From Pectobacterium aroidearum (lineage in GTDB: Bacteria; Pseudomonadota; Gammaproteobacteria; Enterobacterales; Enterobacteriaceae), in contig NZ_CP065044.1 of the NCBI RefSeq assembly GCF_015689195.1, positions 2,604,001-2,668,000 on the forward strand: a stretch of 64,000 bases of DNA, in the 5' to 3' direction. A program made the translations under genes and the position numbers. The first letter of the stretch is position 1. Each line of letters opens with the position of its first letter. The notes beneath the pieces were generated by a model. That model did not search any database and was not told the DNA's origin. It saw only the letters and a list, made by a program, of their open reading frames with translations. Below are positions 54,206-63,411 of the stretch, in pieces.

Positions 54206-55549
54206 ATGCGTTATCGCTCTATGCTGCTACCGGCGACCAAAACATTACCCGCGCTCAATATCTTATCGGCGTTCAAACGGCTGCCTGTTGCTGGCCTTTT
54301 TCTGTTCCCCCTCTATGGCGTGGCGGCTCCGGCTCAGCCAGATAACGCGAGTATCAGCGCCATTGTCGATACCACCACGCAGGCCAGTAACCGTCCTCAC
54401 GTGATTGAACTGGAACAATCCATTCAGGCTGCGCTGCGCAAAGCGATCCAGGGAGAGGCGCCACAGCTTACCCGAGCGCAGTTAGAGCAGGCGAGAGAAA
54501 CGCCACAAATGGCGGATATCGATTGGCTCAACAACAGCGGTTATGACTTCGCCGTGAAAGCCAACCAGCAGGCGGGCATTGCGCTACTGGAATCCTTCTC
54601 ACACCTTTCCACCGATGTGTTACAACAAAACACCGCTATTGTGACGCGCATTAATCGCGAAGCCACCACCGGGCAGCGCGAACAGGCACTGGTGGATGCA
54701 GAGGGTCAGGGGTATCTCTATTATCTGGCTGATGCGCTGGGCCCACGCTTGGGCAAGGTCTTCATTAACGCGTATAACCACGGTGAAATACGCAAGGCAG
54801 CCGTTTTACTCAAGCTATCCGCCGTCAGTACGTCCGCGGCTAAACAGCATTTTAACTATCCGCGCCCTTTCCTCCAGCCGAACAACACCATTCATCTGGT
54901 GCCGGATACCGCCGTGATTGGCGATAATAAGCCCTACACGGCTTCCGGCGGCGCATTCCCGAGCGGGCATACCAACACCGGCTACACCGATGCGTTGCTC
55001 TTAGCGGAAATGATCCCTGAGCGTTTCGTCCCGTTAATCGATCGCGGCGCGCGCTATGGCTATTCACGCATCGTACTGGGCGTACATTATCCACTGGATG
55101 TAATCGGGTCACGGATGCTGGCCGAACGTAACGTGGCGCATTACCTCAACGATCCACAGTATCGCCGACTGTTTGAACAGGCGAAGACGGAGTTGCGCAG
55201 CGCGCTAGAGAAGGCCTGTGGTACGACGCTGAGCGCCTGCGCCAAGAGCGCTCCACAGGACGACCCCTACGCCGCGCCGGAAATGAAGACATTTTATCGC
55301 TACACGATGACCTACGGCCTACCGGCGCAACCCGGTAAAGCGTCTCCGATTAGCGTTCCCGAAGGTGCAGAAGTCCTGCTCGAGCCCGTGCTTCCACATC
55401 TCTCCGCCGCCGAGCGAAAAAACCTGATGGTGAAAACCGCGCTGGCTGACGGTTACCCACTTTCCGGTGCGCCGGGCGACAAAGGCACGCAAAATTTCTG
55501 GCAGCGCCTCAACTTGCATGACGCCGTGCAGTCAGCACAGCGCCGCTAA
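54206..55549 (+). CDS. Periplasmic PAP2-type acid phosphatase (class A-like)
   Basis: A 447-residue phosphatase with an N-terminal signal region (hydrophobic stretch about 25-42, cleavage near VAA-P). All three PAP2 catalytic motifs are present: KQHFNYPRP (KX6RP), PSGHTNTG, and SRIVLGVHYPLD (SRX5HX3D). It is longer than ordinary PhoN/PhoC enzymes (about 250 residues) by an N-terminal extension of some 120 residues and a C-terminal tail of about 110. A stem-loop follows at 55556-55589. Role: release of phosphate from organic phosphates in the periplasm. Confidence 0.9.
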   Translation: MRYRSMLLPATKTLPALNILSAFKRLPVAGLFLFPLYGVAAPAQPDNASISAIVDTTTQASNRPHVIELEQSIQAALRKAIQGEAPQLTRAQLEQARETPQMADIDWLNNSGYDFAVKANQQAGIALLESFSHLSTDVLQQNTAIVTRINREATTGQREQALVDAEGQGYLYYLADALGPRLGKVFINAYNHGEIRKAAVLLKLSAVSTSAAKQHFNYPRPFLQPNNTIHLVPDTAVIGDNKPYTASGGAFPSGHTNTGYTDALLLAEMIPERFVPLIDRGARYGYSRIVLGVHYPLDVIGSRMLAERNVAHYLNDPQYRRLFEQAKTELRSALEKACGTTLSACAKSAPQDDPYAAPEMKTFYRYTMTYGLPAQPGKASPISVPEGAEVLLEPVLPHLSAAERKNLMVKTALADGYPLSGAPGDKGTQNFWQRLNLHDAVQSAQRR

Positions 55550-55555
55550 CGGATC

Positions 55556-55589
55556 CCTCTTCTTCGCGTTTTCTAACGCGGGGAAGAGG
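55556..55589 (+). terminator. Hairpin downstream of the acid phosphatase
   Basis: Arms of 15 bases (55556-55570, 55575-55589) pair with two G-T wobbles around a 4-base loop. There is no T-run, so it may be an RNA-stabilising or factor-dependent end. It starts 6 bases after the stop codon. Confidence 0.55.
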
Positions 55590-55917
55590 AACGCCACAGG
55601 CAGATAATATTTAATTACGGAAATTCATTATCATTATTATCTTCACTCGGTGTCGTTTCACTTTTTTTAAAAATTAATGATTCTTTTTTTTAAAACCGCC
55701 CCTCTATGAAGAAATGATAACTCTACAGTCGTACCTTCATAGCGCATCTTCACGATTATTCCACGCTTTTAGCTGTAACGGTAACTTTCCAGGCAGGATA
55801 ATATTTTAATGGTTATTTGCGTATCAGCATAGAATAGCGATCGCTTTGTAAATCAATGTAAATCGACGCTGTTACAAGTCCCCTAATGCCATTTTTTAAT
55901 TTTAGTTCACCTCAATA

Positions 55918-55944
55918 TAAACCTTATCTTTTCTCCGTCGATAT
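55918..55944 (+). promoter_or_regulatory. Sigma-28 (FliA) promoter of the chemoreceptor gene
   Basis: TAAA, 15 bases, then GTCGATAT, which differs from the GCCGATAA consensus at two positions. It lies 41 bases before the ATG. It is the only clear signal in the 436-base gap 55550-55985 besides the hairpin at its left end. Confidence 0.7.
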
Positions 55945-55985
55945 AGAAATACCGCTCCTTATTCGGGAGTCATTTAGAGGTACTT

Positions 55986-57512
55986 ATGAGCATTAAACTT
56001 AAATTAATTTCGGTTATGTTGTTAATGGCATTATTGCTTTTGGTTGTCTCTTTGATTGGGTTATTTGGCATGAATAATACCAACCAGTCGATGAAAACCC
56101 TGTACCAGGACAGGCTGATCGCACTGGGCTATCTGGATAATATCACCAGACAGGTGAACAACGTGATGTTTGAAATCGCCAGCATTGACCTCTCTCAACC
56201 GAACAATGTGAAGACCGGGCTAGCGCACATCGAAGACGCACAGAAAATTTATAATGAGCAATGGGACTTATACAGTAAGACGTATTTAACGGGCGAAGAA
56301 AAAATATTAGAAGAACAGTTTGCAGTATTATATAAGCAATACAATGATAAAGTCGTTGTTTCCGCCATCAATGCAATACATAAAAATGACAAAGATGCAT
56401 TAGAATATATTATCAATCACACATTAAAAAGCTAATACGCGCCGCTACAAAAAACAGCAGACCAGTTGATTAAATTACAATCTGATGTGGGTCAGACACT
56501 CTATTCCGAATCACAAAGTAGTTTCAGTAATCTATTATTTTTCGTAGTCATTACGCTTCTTGTCGGCGTCGTTATCGTTGCCTTATCCGGCTGGCGGTTG
56601 ATTATGTCGATTGCCGTACCGATAAAAAATGCGGTGGATTTAGCAAGAAAAGTCGCAAGCGGCGATCTGACGCATCGCATCGCGATTACCTCGCGCGATG
56701 AAATGGGACAATTGCAAACCGCACTGCGGGAAATGGTGCTGAACCTGACGGATATCGTTGAGCGTGTACACAGCAACGCAGACATCATTGCAACTGCATC
56801 AAGCCAGATCAGCAGTGGCAACATCGACCTCTCCTCCCGAACCGAGCAGCAGGCCAGTTCGCTGGAAGAAACGGCGGCGTCAATGGAGCAGATGACCTCC
56901 TCTGTTAAACAGAACGCCACTCATGCTGCCCACGCCAGCCAACTGGCAACGACCGCCTCGCAGCGCGCCGTTGATGGCGGCAAGATGATGGGCGATGTGA
57001 CCAATGCCATGCAACAGATGGTGTCATCCGCAGAAAAAATCACCAATATCATCAGCGTGATCGACGGTATTGCGTTCCAGACCAACATTCTTGCACTGAA
57101 CGCCGCCGTGGAAGCCGCTCGGGCGGGCGAACAGGGACGAGGCTTTGCCGTCGTCGCAGGCGAAGTCCGCACGCTGGCACAGCGCAGTGCCAGCGCGGCG
57201 AAAGAGATCAAAGAACTGATCGGGACGTCCGTCGAGCAGGCAAACCTCGGTCACACCGTCGTCATAGACGCAGGCGGCACGATTCAGAGCGTCGTAGAGG
57301 ACATCAAACGGGTTGCATCGCTGGTGACCGAAATTTCCACCGCCAGCCATGAACAAAGTCTGGGCATAGGACAGATTAATACCGCGATTTCGCAGATGGA
57401 AACGGTCACGCAGCAGAACGCCGCACTGGTTAACGAGGCCGCCGCTGCCGCCGGTTCATTGTCCGAACGTGCAGGTGAACTCAGCCACGCCGTTGCGGCG
57501 TTCCGCATCTAA
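55986..57512 (+). pseudogene. Methyl-accepting chemotaxis protein interrupted by one in-frame stop
   Basis: Two frames, 55986-56435 and 56466-57512, are the same frame separated only by TAA at 56433-56435. Read through, they give one 508-residue Tar/Tsr-type receptor. It has transmembrane helix 1 (about 8-30), a four-helix periplasmic ligand domain, helix 2 (about 175-205) and HAMP. The kinase-control domain follows, with the hairpin tip [21 protein letters not shown]-type region. The stop falls in the last helix of the ligand domain (...LKS-stop-YAPLQ). There is no C-terminal NWETF-like tether, and a FliA promoter precedes the gene. Downstream sequence shows no further decay, so the mutation is recent or a base-call error. 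Confidence 0.9.
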
Positions 57513-57545
57513 CCTTCCCGCATTTTACTGCACCCGCGTAATCGG

Positions 57546-58850
57546 TTATCTCGGCGCGCGGGTGCTGTCGGTTAGCGTTAAGACATCGCTCAACGTGGTT
57601 AAAAACACATCGGCGTGTTCTTCCTGAAACACCAGCGGCGGGCGAATTTTCAGCACGTTCGCCGCGGGCCCTGTCGCGCTGATCAACACGCCGCGCTGGC
57701 GCATCGCATTCACCACCTGCAATGCAGATTCACTTGCTGGCGTTTTGCTTTCACGATCGTTGACTAGCTCTACACCGATAAACAGGCCGTAAGCCCGAAT
57801 ATCGCCGAGCAGTGGAAAGTCCTGCGCCAATTGCTGTAACCCTTGCCGCAGATAATGCCCCACTCGCTGAGCGTTCTGTTGCAACTGCTCTTCCCGAATC
57901 ACTCTCAGTACCGCGTGCGCCGCCTGACAAGAAACCGGATTGCCGCCGAACGTATTGAAATAACGAACTTCTCGCCCGAATGCCTCGAACAATGCGGAAC
58001 GCCCAACCAGCCCGGCGATAGGATGCCCGTTGCCCATCGGCTTCCCTAAACTCACCAAATCCGGGACGACACCGTGACGCGCAAAGCCCCACATTGACTC
58101 CCCGGTGCGACCAAAGCCCGGCTGCACTTCATCCGCGATAAACAATCCGCCAGCCTGGCGAATCAGCGCCGCCGCCTGTGCCATTTCGCCTTCCGGCGCA
58201 CAGAACACCCCGTCGCTGGAAAAAATGGTATCCACCAGCAGCGCGGCAGGACGAATACCTTCCTGCTGCATCTGTGCCAGCGCCTCACGAATACTGGTAA
58301 GAAATGCGCCGGGCTGACGATAGGAATCTGGTGCGGTAATCAGCTTCACATGATTACCGCGCGCCACGCCATCCCCCAACGACGGCGACAGCTCCGCCAG
58401 CGCACTGGTCACGCCGTGGTACGCCCAGCGCGTCACCAGGACGCCCGTTCCCCCCGTGATGTGGCGGGCAATGCGCAACGCCAGATCGTTGGCCTCACTG
58501 CCGGTACAGGTCAACATCACGTTATTTAGCTCGGCGGGAAATTCGCTGAGTAAATCTTCCGCAAAATCGACAATGGCTGAGTGCAAATACCGCGTGTGGG
58601 TGTTGAGCTGAGCGCTTTGCCGTGCCATCGCCTCCACCACCACCGGGTGACAATGCCCGACCGAGGCCACATTGTTATAGACATCCAGATAACGTTTCCC
58701 CTGATGATCGAACAGCCACACACCCTCGCCGCGCACAACATGCAGCGGTTCTTCATAAAACAGGCGGTAACCGCTGCCCAATACCCGCTGACGACGTGCC
58801 AGCAACGCTTCTGTCGTTGTCATTTCAGGCGTGATATCTCTCTGACTCAT
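57546..58850 (-). CDS. Class III PLP-dependent aminotransferase / phospho-lyase (AGXT2L/PHYKPL-like)
   Basis: A 434-residue PLP enzyme. Asp240 in IADEVQPGFGRTG and Schiff-base Lys270 in SLGKPMGNGHPIAG are intact. The KPMGNGHP pattern is characteristic of the ethanolamine-phosphate and 5-phosphohydroxylysine phospho-lyase branch (ETNPPL/PHYKPL), not of ordinary omega-transaminases. The start ATG at 58850 forms an ATGA overlap with the kinase gene. The kinase partner makes a phosphorylation-then-elimination route likely (inference). It is the last gene of the SDR-kinase-lyase operon, 33 bases from the convergent chemoreceptor. Confidence 0.88.
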   Translation of the reverse strand: MSQRDITPEMTTTEALLARRQRVLGSGYRLFYEEPLHVVRGEGVWLFDHQGKRYLDVYNNVASVGHCHPVVVEAMARQSAQLNTHTRYLHSAIVDFAEDLLSEFPAELNNVMLTCTGSEANDLALRIARHITGGTGVLVTRWAYHGVTSALAELSPSLGDGVARGNHVKLITAPDSYRQPGAFLTSIREALAQMQQEGIRPAALLVDTIFSSDGVFCAPEGEMAQAAALIRQAGGLFIADEVQPGFGRTGESMWGFARHGVVPDLVSLGKPMGNGHPIAGLVGRSALFEAFGREVRYFNTFGGNPVSCQAAHAVLRVIREEQLQQNAQRVGHYLRQGLQQLAQDFPLLGDIRAYGLFIGVELVNDRESKTPASESALQVVNAMRQRGVLISATGPAANVLKIRPPLVFQEEHADVFLTTLSDVLTLTDSTRAPR

Positions 58851-59971
58851 AGCATGTCCTCCGGGCAAACCTGCTGTAGGCGAGTCACAAACTGCGCATG
58901 GGAATAGGTCGCGATGCGCTGCAAACTGTGCCAACAGCGCGGAACATTACGCAGCAGATATTCCCGATTGTCGGGATAGCGTGATGCTCGCCACTGGGCA
59001 ATCGTCAGGGTCAGCGCCATGCGGGTCGCAATCAAATCCGGCAACAGTGCGATCTCCTCCGGTGCTAACGGCCTGTGCTGGTGATACGCGGCAATAAACG
59101 GCACCACATGTTCCAGCAGATCGGCGCCATCGCCAACCTGATACGCCAGCGCTGTCGCGACTTCGCAGATTAACGGGGCGAATACGGCGTCGCCAAAATC
59201 GATAATGCCGGTCACTCGTGTCGGTGACGCCCCATCGACCAGCACATTATGCGGATTCAGATCGTTATGAATGACCTGACGGCGCAACGTCATCAATTCG
59301 GGCGCGACGCGGCTGTCATAGCGATCAAAAATGCGCCGAAGATGCTGATGCTGCTGTCGTTCAGAAATAAAATCGAGGTAAGGACGCACCTGCTCTGCAC
59401 GGCTGATATCCCACAGCAGCGAACGGTTCGCCGCCGGATGCGTAAAGCCGTGAAGCGCATTATCCAACTGCGCCAGTGTGCTTCCCAACTGCGGCATCAA
59501 TGCCGTGGAAGGCTCAGCTAGGTACTGCGGCGTACCTGCCAGATAGCTCACCAGCCGCACGCGCAGCAGTACGCCACCCATTTCAACGCACGTTTCCGCC
59601 TGACCCGCGAGAGTCAGCCTGATTCGCGGCACGGGCAGCTCAGGTGCCTGCTGAGCAAGATGCAGCAGCAGCGCAGTCTGGAAATCGCTGACGTCGGCAG
59701 GTTCCGCCGCGTTGATCACCTTCAGCATATAGCGTTCATCTGGTGTGACCGTCAGGCAGAAATTCATATCGCGCTCTCCCTGAAGCAGCGCCATCTGCCC
59801 GGACAAACCATATTCTTGCTGGGCAATGGCCAGCGCCTGCTGGCAGGAAACCTGCGGCACGGCCTGCGTCATCAGGTCGTCGCTATGCGATACCGCCTCG
59901 GCAAACACCGGCTGATTGGACGCAGAAGATTGGAACATGGGAGAAAATGTCGTGAGCCGTCCGTCAGACAT
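58847..59971 (-). CDS. APH-fold small-molecule kinase (hydroxylysine/homoserine-kinase-like)
   Basis: A 374-residue protein of the aminoglycoside-phosphotransferase superfamily. ATP-binding Lys84 is in YMLKVIN; the catalytic loop is HNDLNPHN (His235, Asp237, Asn242); the metal-binding motif is IIDFGD (Asp258). The closest known pairing of such a kinase with an AGXT2L-type enzyme is the hydroxylysine kinase/phospho-lyase couple, so an amino alcohol or hydroxy-amino acid is the likely substrate and antibiotic resistance is unlikely. GGAGGG precedes the ATG at 59971, which overlaps the SDR gene by 8 bases. Confidence 0.86.
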   Translation of the reverse strand: MSDGRLTTFSPMFQSSASNQPVFAEAVSHSDDLMTQAVPQVSCQQALAIAQQEYGLSGQMALLQGERDMNFCLTVTPDERYMLKVINAAEPADVSDFQTALLLHLAQQAPELPVPRIRLTLAGQAETCVEMGGVLLRVRLVSYLAGTPQYLAEPSTALMPQLGSTLAQLDNALHGFTHPAANRSLLWDISRAEQVRPYLDFISERQQHQHLRRIFDRYDSRVAPELMTLRRQVIHNDLNPHNVLVDGASPTRVTGIIDFGDAVFAPLICEVATALAYQVGDGADLLEHVVPFIAAYHQHRPLAPEEIALLPDLIATRMALTLTIAQWRASRYPDNREYLLRNVPRCWHSLQRIATYSHAQFVTRLQQVCPEDML

Positions 59972-60698
59972 GCTGCCCTCCGTTAACGTGGATTTCCGCG
60001 CCGTTGACATAAGACGCACCGGAGGTGCAGAGAAAATAGATCAGGCTTGCCACCTCTTCGGGTTTACCTAAGCGTTGCATTGGCACCTGCCGTTCAATGA
60101 TGTCATCCGTGCCGGGTGACAGAATCGAGGTTTCAATTTCCCCCGGCGCAATCGCATTCACGCGAACGCCATGCTGACCAAAATCAAACGCCATTTCCCG
60201 CGTCAGCGCGGACAGCGCCGCTTTTGAGGTGGCATAGGCAACACCAGCAAAAGGATGAACGCGCGATCCGGCAATTGAGGTCACATTAATCACACAGCCC
60301 TGTGATGCTTTTAGCTCGTCAAACAGGCCGTTTGCCAACAGTGCGCAGGAAAACAGATTGACGTTGAAGACCCGCAGCCAGGTCGCATAGTCCGTGTCGC
60401 GCACGCCCAAACGCTGCCCGCCTTCCCCCTTTGGAGAAATCCCTGCGTTATCGACCAACGCATCCAACCGTCCACCCAGTTTTTCCTTAATCAGCGGCAG
60501 CGTCTGTTGCAGGCTGTCGATATCTTCCAAATCGAGATGAATGTGGTTAAGCAACTTTTCCGCCCACGGGCACTCTTCCGCCCAGTTCTGACGCGACGCG
60601 GTAAAGATCCGCCACCCCGCCGCGTGGAAATGCTTAACGGTGGCATGCCCGATTCCCCGGCTGGCACCGGTCAGCAAGAGTGTTTTTTGTGCTGTCAT
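59964..60698 (-). CDS. Short-chain dehydrogenase/reductase
   Basis: A 244-residue SDR. The cofactor motif is TGASRGIG (10-17), NAG is at 84-86, and the catalytic Ser141, Tyr155 and Lys159 (YATSK) are all present. The start is the ATG at 60698, six bases after AGGAGG. It is first in a tightly coupled operon with the kinase and the phospho-lyase-type enzyme. It might oxidise an alcohol or reduce the aldehyde formed by elimination (inference). A perfect inverted repeat lies 27-54 bases upstream of the ATG. Confidence 0.9.
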   Translation of the reverse strand: MTAQKTLLLTGASRGIGHATVKHFHAAGWRIFTASRQNWAEECPWAEKLLNHIHLDLEDIDSLQQTLPLIKEKLGGRLDALVDNAGISPKGEGGQRLGVRDTDYATWLRVFNVNLFSCALLANGLFDELKASQGCVINVTSIAGSRVHPFAGVAYATSKAALSALTREMAFDFGQHGVRVNAIAPGEIETSILSPGTDDIIERQVPMQRLGKPEEVASLIYFLCTSGASYVNGAEIHVNGGQHV

Positions 60699-60724
60699 AC
60701 CGAACCTCCTGAGTCTTTGTAGAC

Positions 60725-60752
60725 GATGCATCAAAACGGTGTTTGATGCATC
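60725..60752. promoter_or_regulatory. Inverted repeat upstream of the SDR operon (operator candidate)
   Basis: GATGCATCAAA and TTTGATGCATC are perfect 11-bp arms around ACGGTG. Each arm also contains the small palindrome GATGCATC. A 13-base stretch from the second arm recurs before the GntR gene at 12189-12201. The position just upstream of the start codon suits a repressor site; the regulator is not in the adjacent DNA. Confidence 0.6.
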
Positions 60753-60855
60753 ATAAATTGAGTTTTAAAAAAAGCTGAAAAAATTTCAGCAAAAAACGAT
60801 CGTTCCCCTTGACGAAATGCGCTCTTAAACACATTTTTATGCCGAATCAGAGAGC

Positions 60856-61103
60856 GTTTCGTGCGCGACAGCACTGCCATTTCATGCAACTTCGTAGCAC
60901 GCGCCCGACGCAGGGCGGCTCAATCGCCGTCGCCCTGCGAACCCTGGCTTCCGGCTAAATTATGCCGCTGCGCGGTGCCATCGGTGTTCATGAGCACTAT
61001 TCGAGCCACCAGTGACGCGTTCCCTACGCGACACTGGCTTTCGCGGCATCCATGCCGCTCACTCGGTACTCATGCCCACCGCTGCATAATTTCTTACGCC
61101 GGA
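60856..61103. repeat. Structured intergenic element, copy 2 (between PotC-like gene and SDR operon)
   Basis: The same architecture as at 46007-46255: box GTTTCGTGCGC (60856); hairpin with arms 60910-60919 and 60929-60938 and loop TCAATCGCC; stem GGTG/CACC (60983-60986, 61007-61010); CAGTG-A-CGCG/CGCG-A-CACTG (61010-61036); GCGGC/GCCGC (61043-61058). The closing stem joins TCCGGC-T-AAATTATGC (60950-60965) with GCATAATTT-CTTAC-GCCGGA (61084-61103). It lies in the 547-base gap 60699-61245, which holds no gene; an open frame of 81 codons across the element is not credible. Confidence 0.8.
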
Positions 61104-61245
61104 TAACTACTCCCCATTGTGCTGTGTATTACGTGTGCAAGAAACGACACACGAAGGGAGAAATAAGCTATCAACGCGCACGAAACACACCACCAACACT
61201 AAACAAGAATTACGGGGCACACCCTAGCGTGGTGTGGTTACCACC

Positions 61246-62064
61246 TTAGCCCCCACTCCGTAAACGCTCCGAGCGGCGGCGCAGGATTTCCATCACGATC
61301 AGCAGGATAAGCGCAGCACCCACCATCATGGTCGCGGCAGCGGCGATCGTCGGGTCGAGGTTCTCGCGGATGCCAGCAAACATCTGTAGCGGTAGCGTAC
61401 GCTGGCGCGGGCTGGCGAGAAACAGCGTGACGATCACTTCATCAAACGACGTCGCAAAGGCAAAAAGCGCCCCGGAAAACACGCCGGGTGCAATTAGCGG
61501 AAACGTCACCTTGCGAAAAGCCAGCAGCGGCGAAGCACCTAGACTCGCGGCAGCGCGCGTCAGGTTGTGATCGTAGTTCTTCAATACCGCCGTGACCGTA
61601 ATCACCACGAACGGCACGCCCAGCATCGCATGTGCCAGTACCAAACCCAGATAGCTGTTCAACAGCGACAGTTTGGCAAAGAAGAAAAACATCCCTACCG
61701 CAACAATCACCACCGGTGCAATCATCGGTGAAATCAGTACCGCCATCACCAGCGATTTACCGCGGAACTCACCGCGCACCAGCCCGACGGATGCCAACAC
61801 GCCGAGTACCGTCGCCAATAGCGTCGCTAGCGGAGCAATCAGCAGACTGTTGCCCAGTGCACCCAGCCACTCGCTGGAGTTAAAAAACTCTCGATACCAG
61901 CGCAGGGAAAACCCCGTCAGCGGATAGCTCAGAAACGAACCGGCATTAAACGAAAGCGGAACAATCACCAACACAGGGACAATCAAAAACAACAGCATCG
62001 CCGCCCCGTAGAAATTAAAGAAGGTATTCCACAGACGGATAACCACTTCACCCTGCTGTCTCAT
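61246..62064 (-). CDS. PotC-like ABC transporter permease
   Basis: A 272-residue permease of the spermidine/putrescine family with six predicted helices and an intact EAA loop (RAAASLGASPLLAFRKVTFPLIAPG). It follows the PotB-like gene by 36 bases. No ATPase gene of this importer is in view; it may lie beyond the right edge. A catabolic operon with an amino-alcohol-type kinase lies just downstream, so the substrate may be the compound that operon degrades (inference). Confidence 0.92.
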   Translation of the reverse strand: MRQQGEVVIRLWNTFFNFYGAAMLLFLIVPVLVIVPLSFNAGSFLSYPLTGFSLRWYREFFNSSEWLGALGNSLLIAPLATLLATVLGVLASVGLVRGEFRGKSLVMAVLISPMIAPVVIVAVGMFFFFAKLSLLNSYLGLVLAHAMLGVPFVVITVTAVLKNYDHNLTRAAASLGASPLLAFRKVTFPLIAPGVFSGALFAFATSFDEVIVTLFLASPRQRTLPLQMFAGIRENLDPTIAAAATMMVGAALILLIVMEILRRRSERLRSGG

Positions 62065-62100
62065 TTGCTATCTCCCAATATAAAGTTACGGATATCGAGC

Positions 62101-63369
62101 CTAGTGCGCCGCGGCTTCCGCATTGGTGCGCGTTACCCGGATGTACACCACGTACAGTAGCGTCACGATAATCAGCAGTTGTGTCCCTAACGCGGCCGCC
62201 ATTCCCCAGTTCATGGTGGTGTTAGTAAAGAACGCGACAAAGTAGCTCAGCATCTGGTCGCTCGGCCCGCCTAACAGCGCTGGCGTAATGTAGTAGCCAA
62301 TCGCCATCATAAAGACCAGCAGCGCTCCTGCCGTCACACCGGCGTAGGTTTGCGGCACATAAACCCGCCAGAAGGCGATAAACGGATGCGCACCCAGTGA
62401 GACCGCCGCCCGCACATAGTTCGGGGAAATGCCTTTCATCACCGCGTACAGCGGCAGAATGAAGAACGGTAATAGGATGTGGGTCATCGAGATGTAGACA
62501 CCGATACGGTTAAATACCAGCACCAGCGGTTCATCGATAATGCCGATATTCATCAGCGAACGGTTGATCAATCCACCGGACTGCAACAGCACAATCCAGC
62601 TCGCGGTGCGAACGATCAGTGATGTCCAGAACGGCAGCAGCACCAAAATTAGCAACAGATTGGCGCGATTAGAGGGCTGCTTCGCCAGCCAATATGCCAG
62701 CGGGTATCCGAGCCCCACGCACAGCAGTGTTACCACGCCCGCCATCAGCAGCGTGCGCAGCAGCACGTCCACATACAGCGCCTGATCGGCTGGCTGTGGG
62801 ACGATTTGCTGCGTGGTGGCATCAACTTTATGGTCAAACACCGCCAACAGGTAATAGCTGGTAAAAGGCCGCGCCGCACGATCGAACGTTTTCCAGGTCG
62901 CTAATTCTCCCCACATCGGCTGCTCACGGATCAGTTGATCACGCACGTCGCTGCTGCCCTCTATGGGCAGCTTGCGCAATGTGCGGGTAATCAGCGTGCG
63001 GTATTCCGCGCCTTCATACCCTAGCCGTTTGGTAATCGTGCTTAACTTACCGCTGCTGCGGGCATCGCGCAGATCGCCGACCAGCGCCCGAAAGACGGTT
63101 TCATCCGGCACATCGTTGCCCGACCATTGCCGCATCGCGGCAATGGTCTGTGGCATATTGTCGCGCAATTCCGGATTGGAGACGCTTTTCCCCAAAATCG
63201 AGGTGATCGGGAAGAGAAAACTCACCACGATAAACAGAAACAGCGGTGCAATCAGCAGCAGAGAGCGTTTTTTATAGGCTTTCTGCGCTAGCCACAGTTG
63301 CTGCTTCAAGGTCGAATTTTCCTCGTTTCCGCCAGACGGCACAGCGGCGGCGATATCGCTCTGGGACAT
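62101..63369 (-). CDS. PotB-like ABC transporter permease with a long periplasmic insert
   Basis: A 422-residue permease, about 130 residues longer than ordinary PotB. The extra part (about 60-200) lies between the first helix and the permease core and should face the periplasm; it is rich in Arg, Asp and Thr. The EAA loop (RAAVSLGAHPFIAFWRVYVPQTYAG) is intact. The start is taken at ATG 63369 with GGAG upstream; ATG 63387 would add six residues. It pairs with the PotC-like and PotD-like genes. Confidence 0.9.
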   Translation of the reverse strand: MSQSDIAAAVPSGGNEENSTLKQQLWLAQKAYKKRSLLLIAPLFLFIVVSFLFPITSILGKSVSNPELRDNMPQTIAAMRQWSGNDVPDETVFRALVGDLRDARSSGKLSTITKRLGYEGAEYRTLITRTLRKLPIEGSSDVRDQLIREQPMWGELATWKTFDRAARPFTSYYLLAVFDHKVDATTQQIVPQPADQALYVDVLLRTLLMAGVVTLLCVGLGYPLAYWLAKQPSNRANLLLILVLLPFWTSLIVRTASWIVLLQSGGLINRSLMNIGIIDEPLVLVFNRIGVYISMTHILLPFFILPLYAVMKGISPNYVRAAVSLGAHPFIAFWRVYVPQTYAGVTAGALLVFMMAIGYYITPALLGGPSDQMLSYFVAFFTNTTMNWGMAAALGTQLLIIVTLLYVVYIRVTRTNAEAAAH

Positions 63370-63411
63370 AGGCTCTTTCTCCATCATCACGTACGGTCAA
63401 TCACTACGGCC

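Noticed and set aside
60861-61106. An 81-codon frame over the intergenic element
   Set aside because: The matching element at 46007 does not keep this frame; the sequence is constrained by stems and not by codons.
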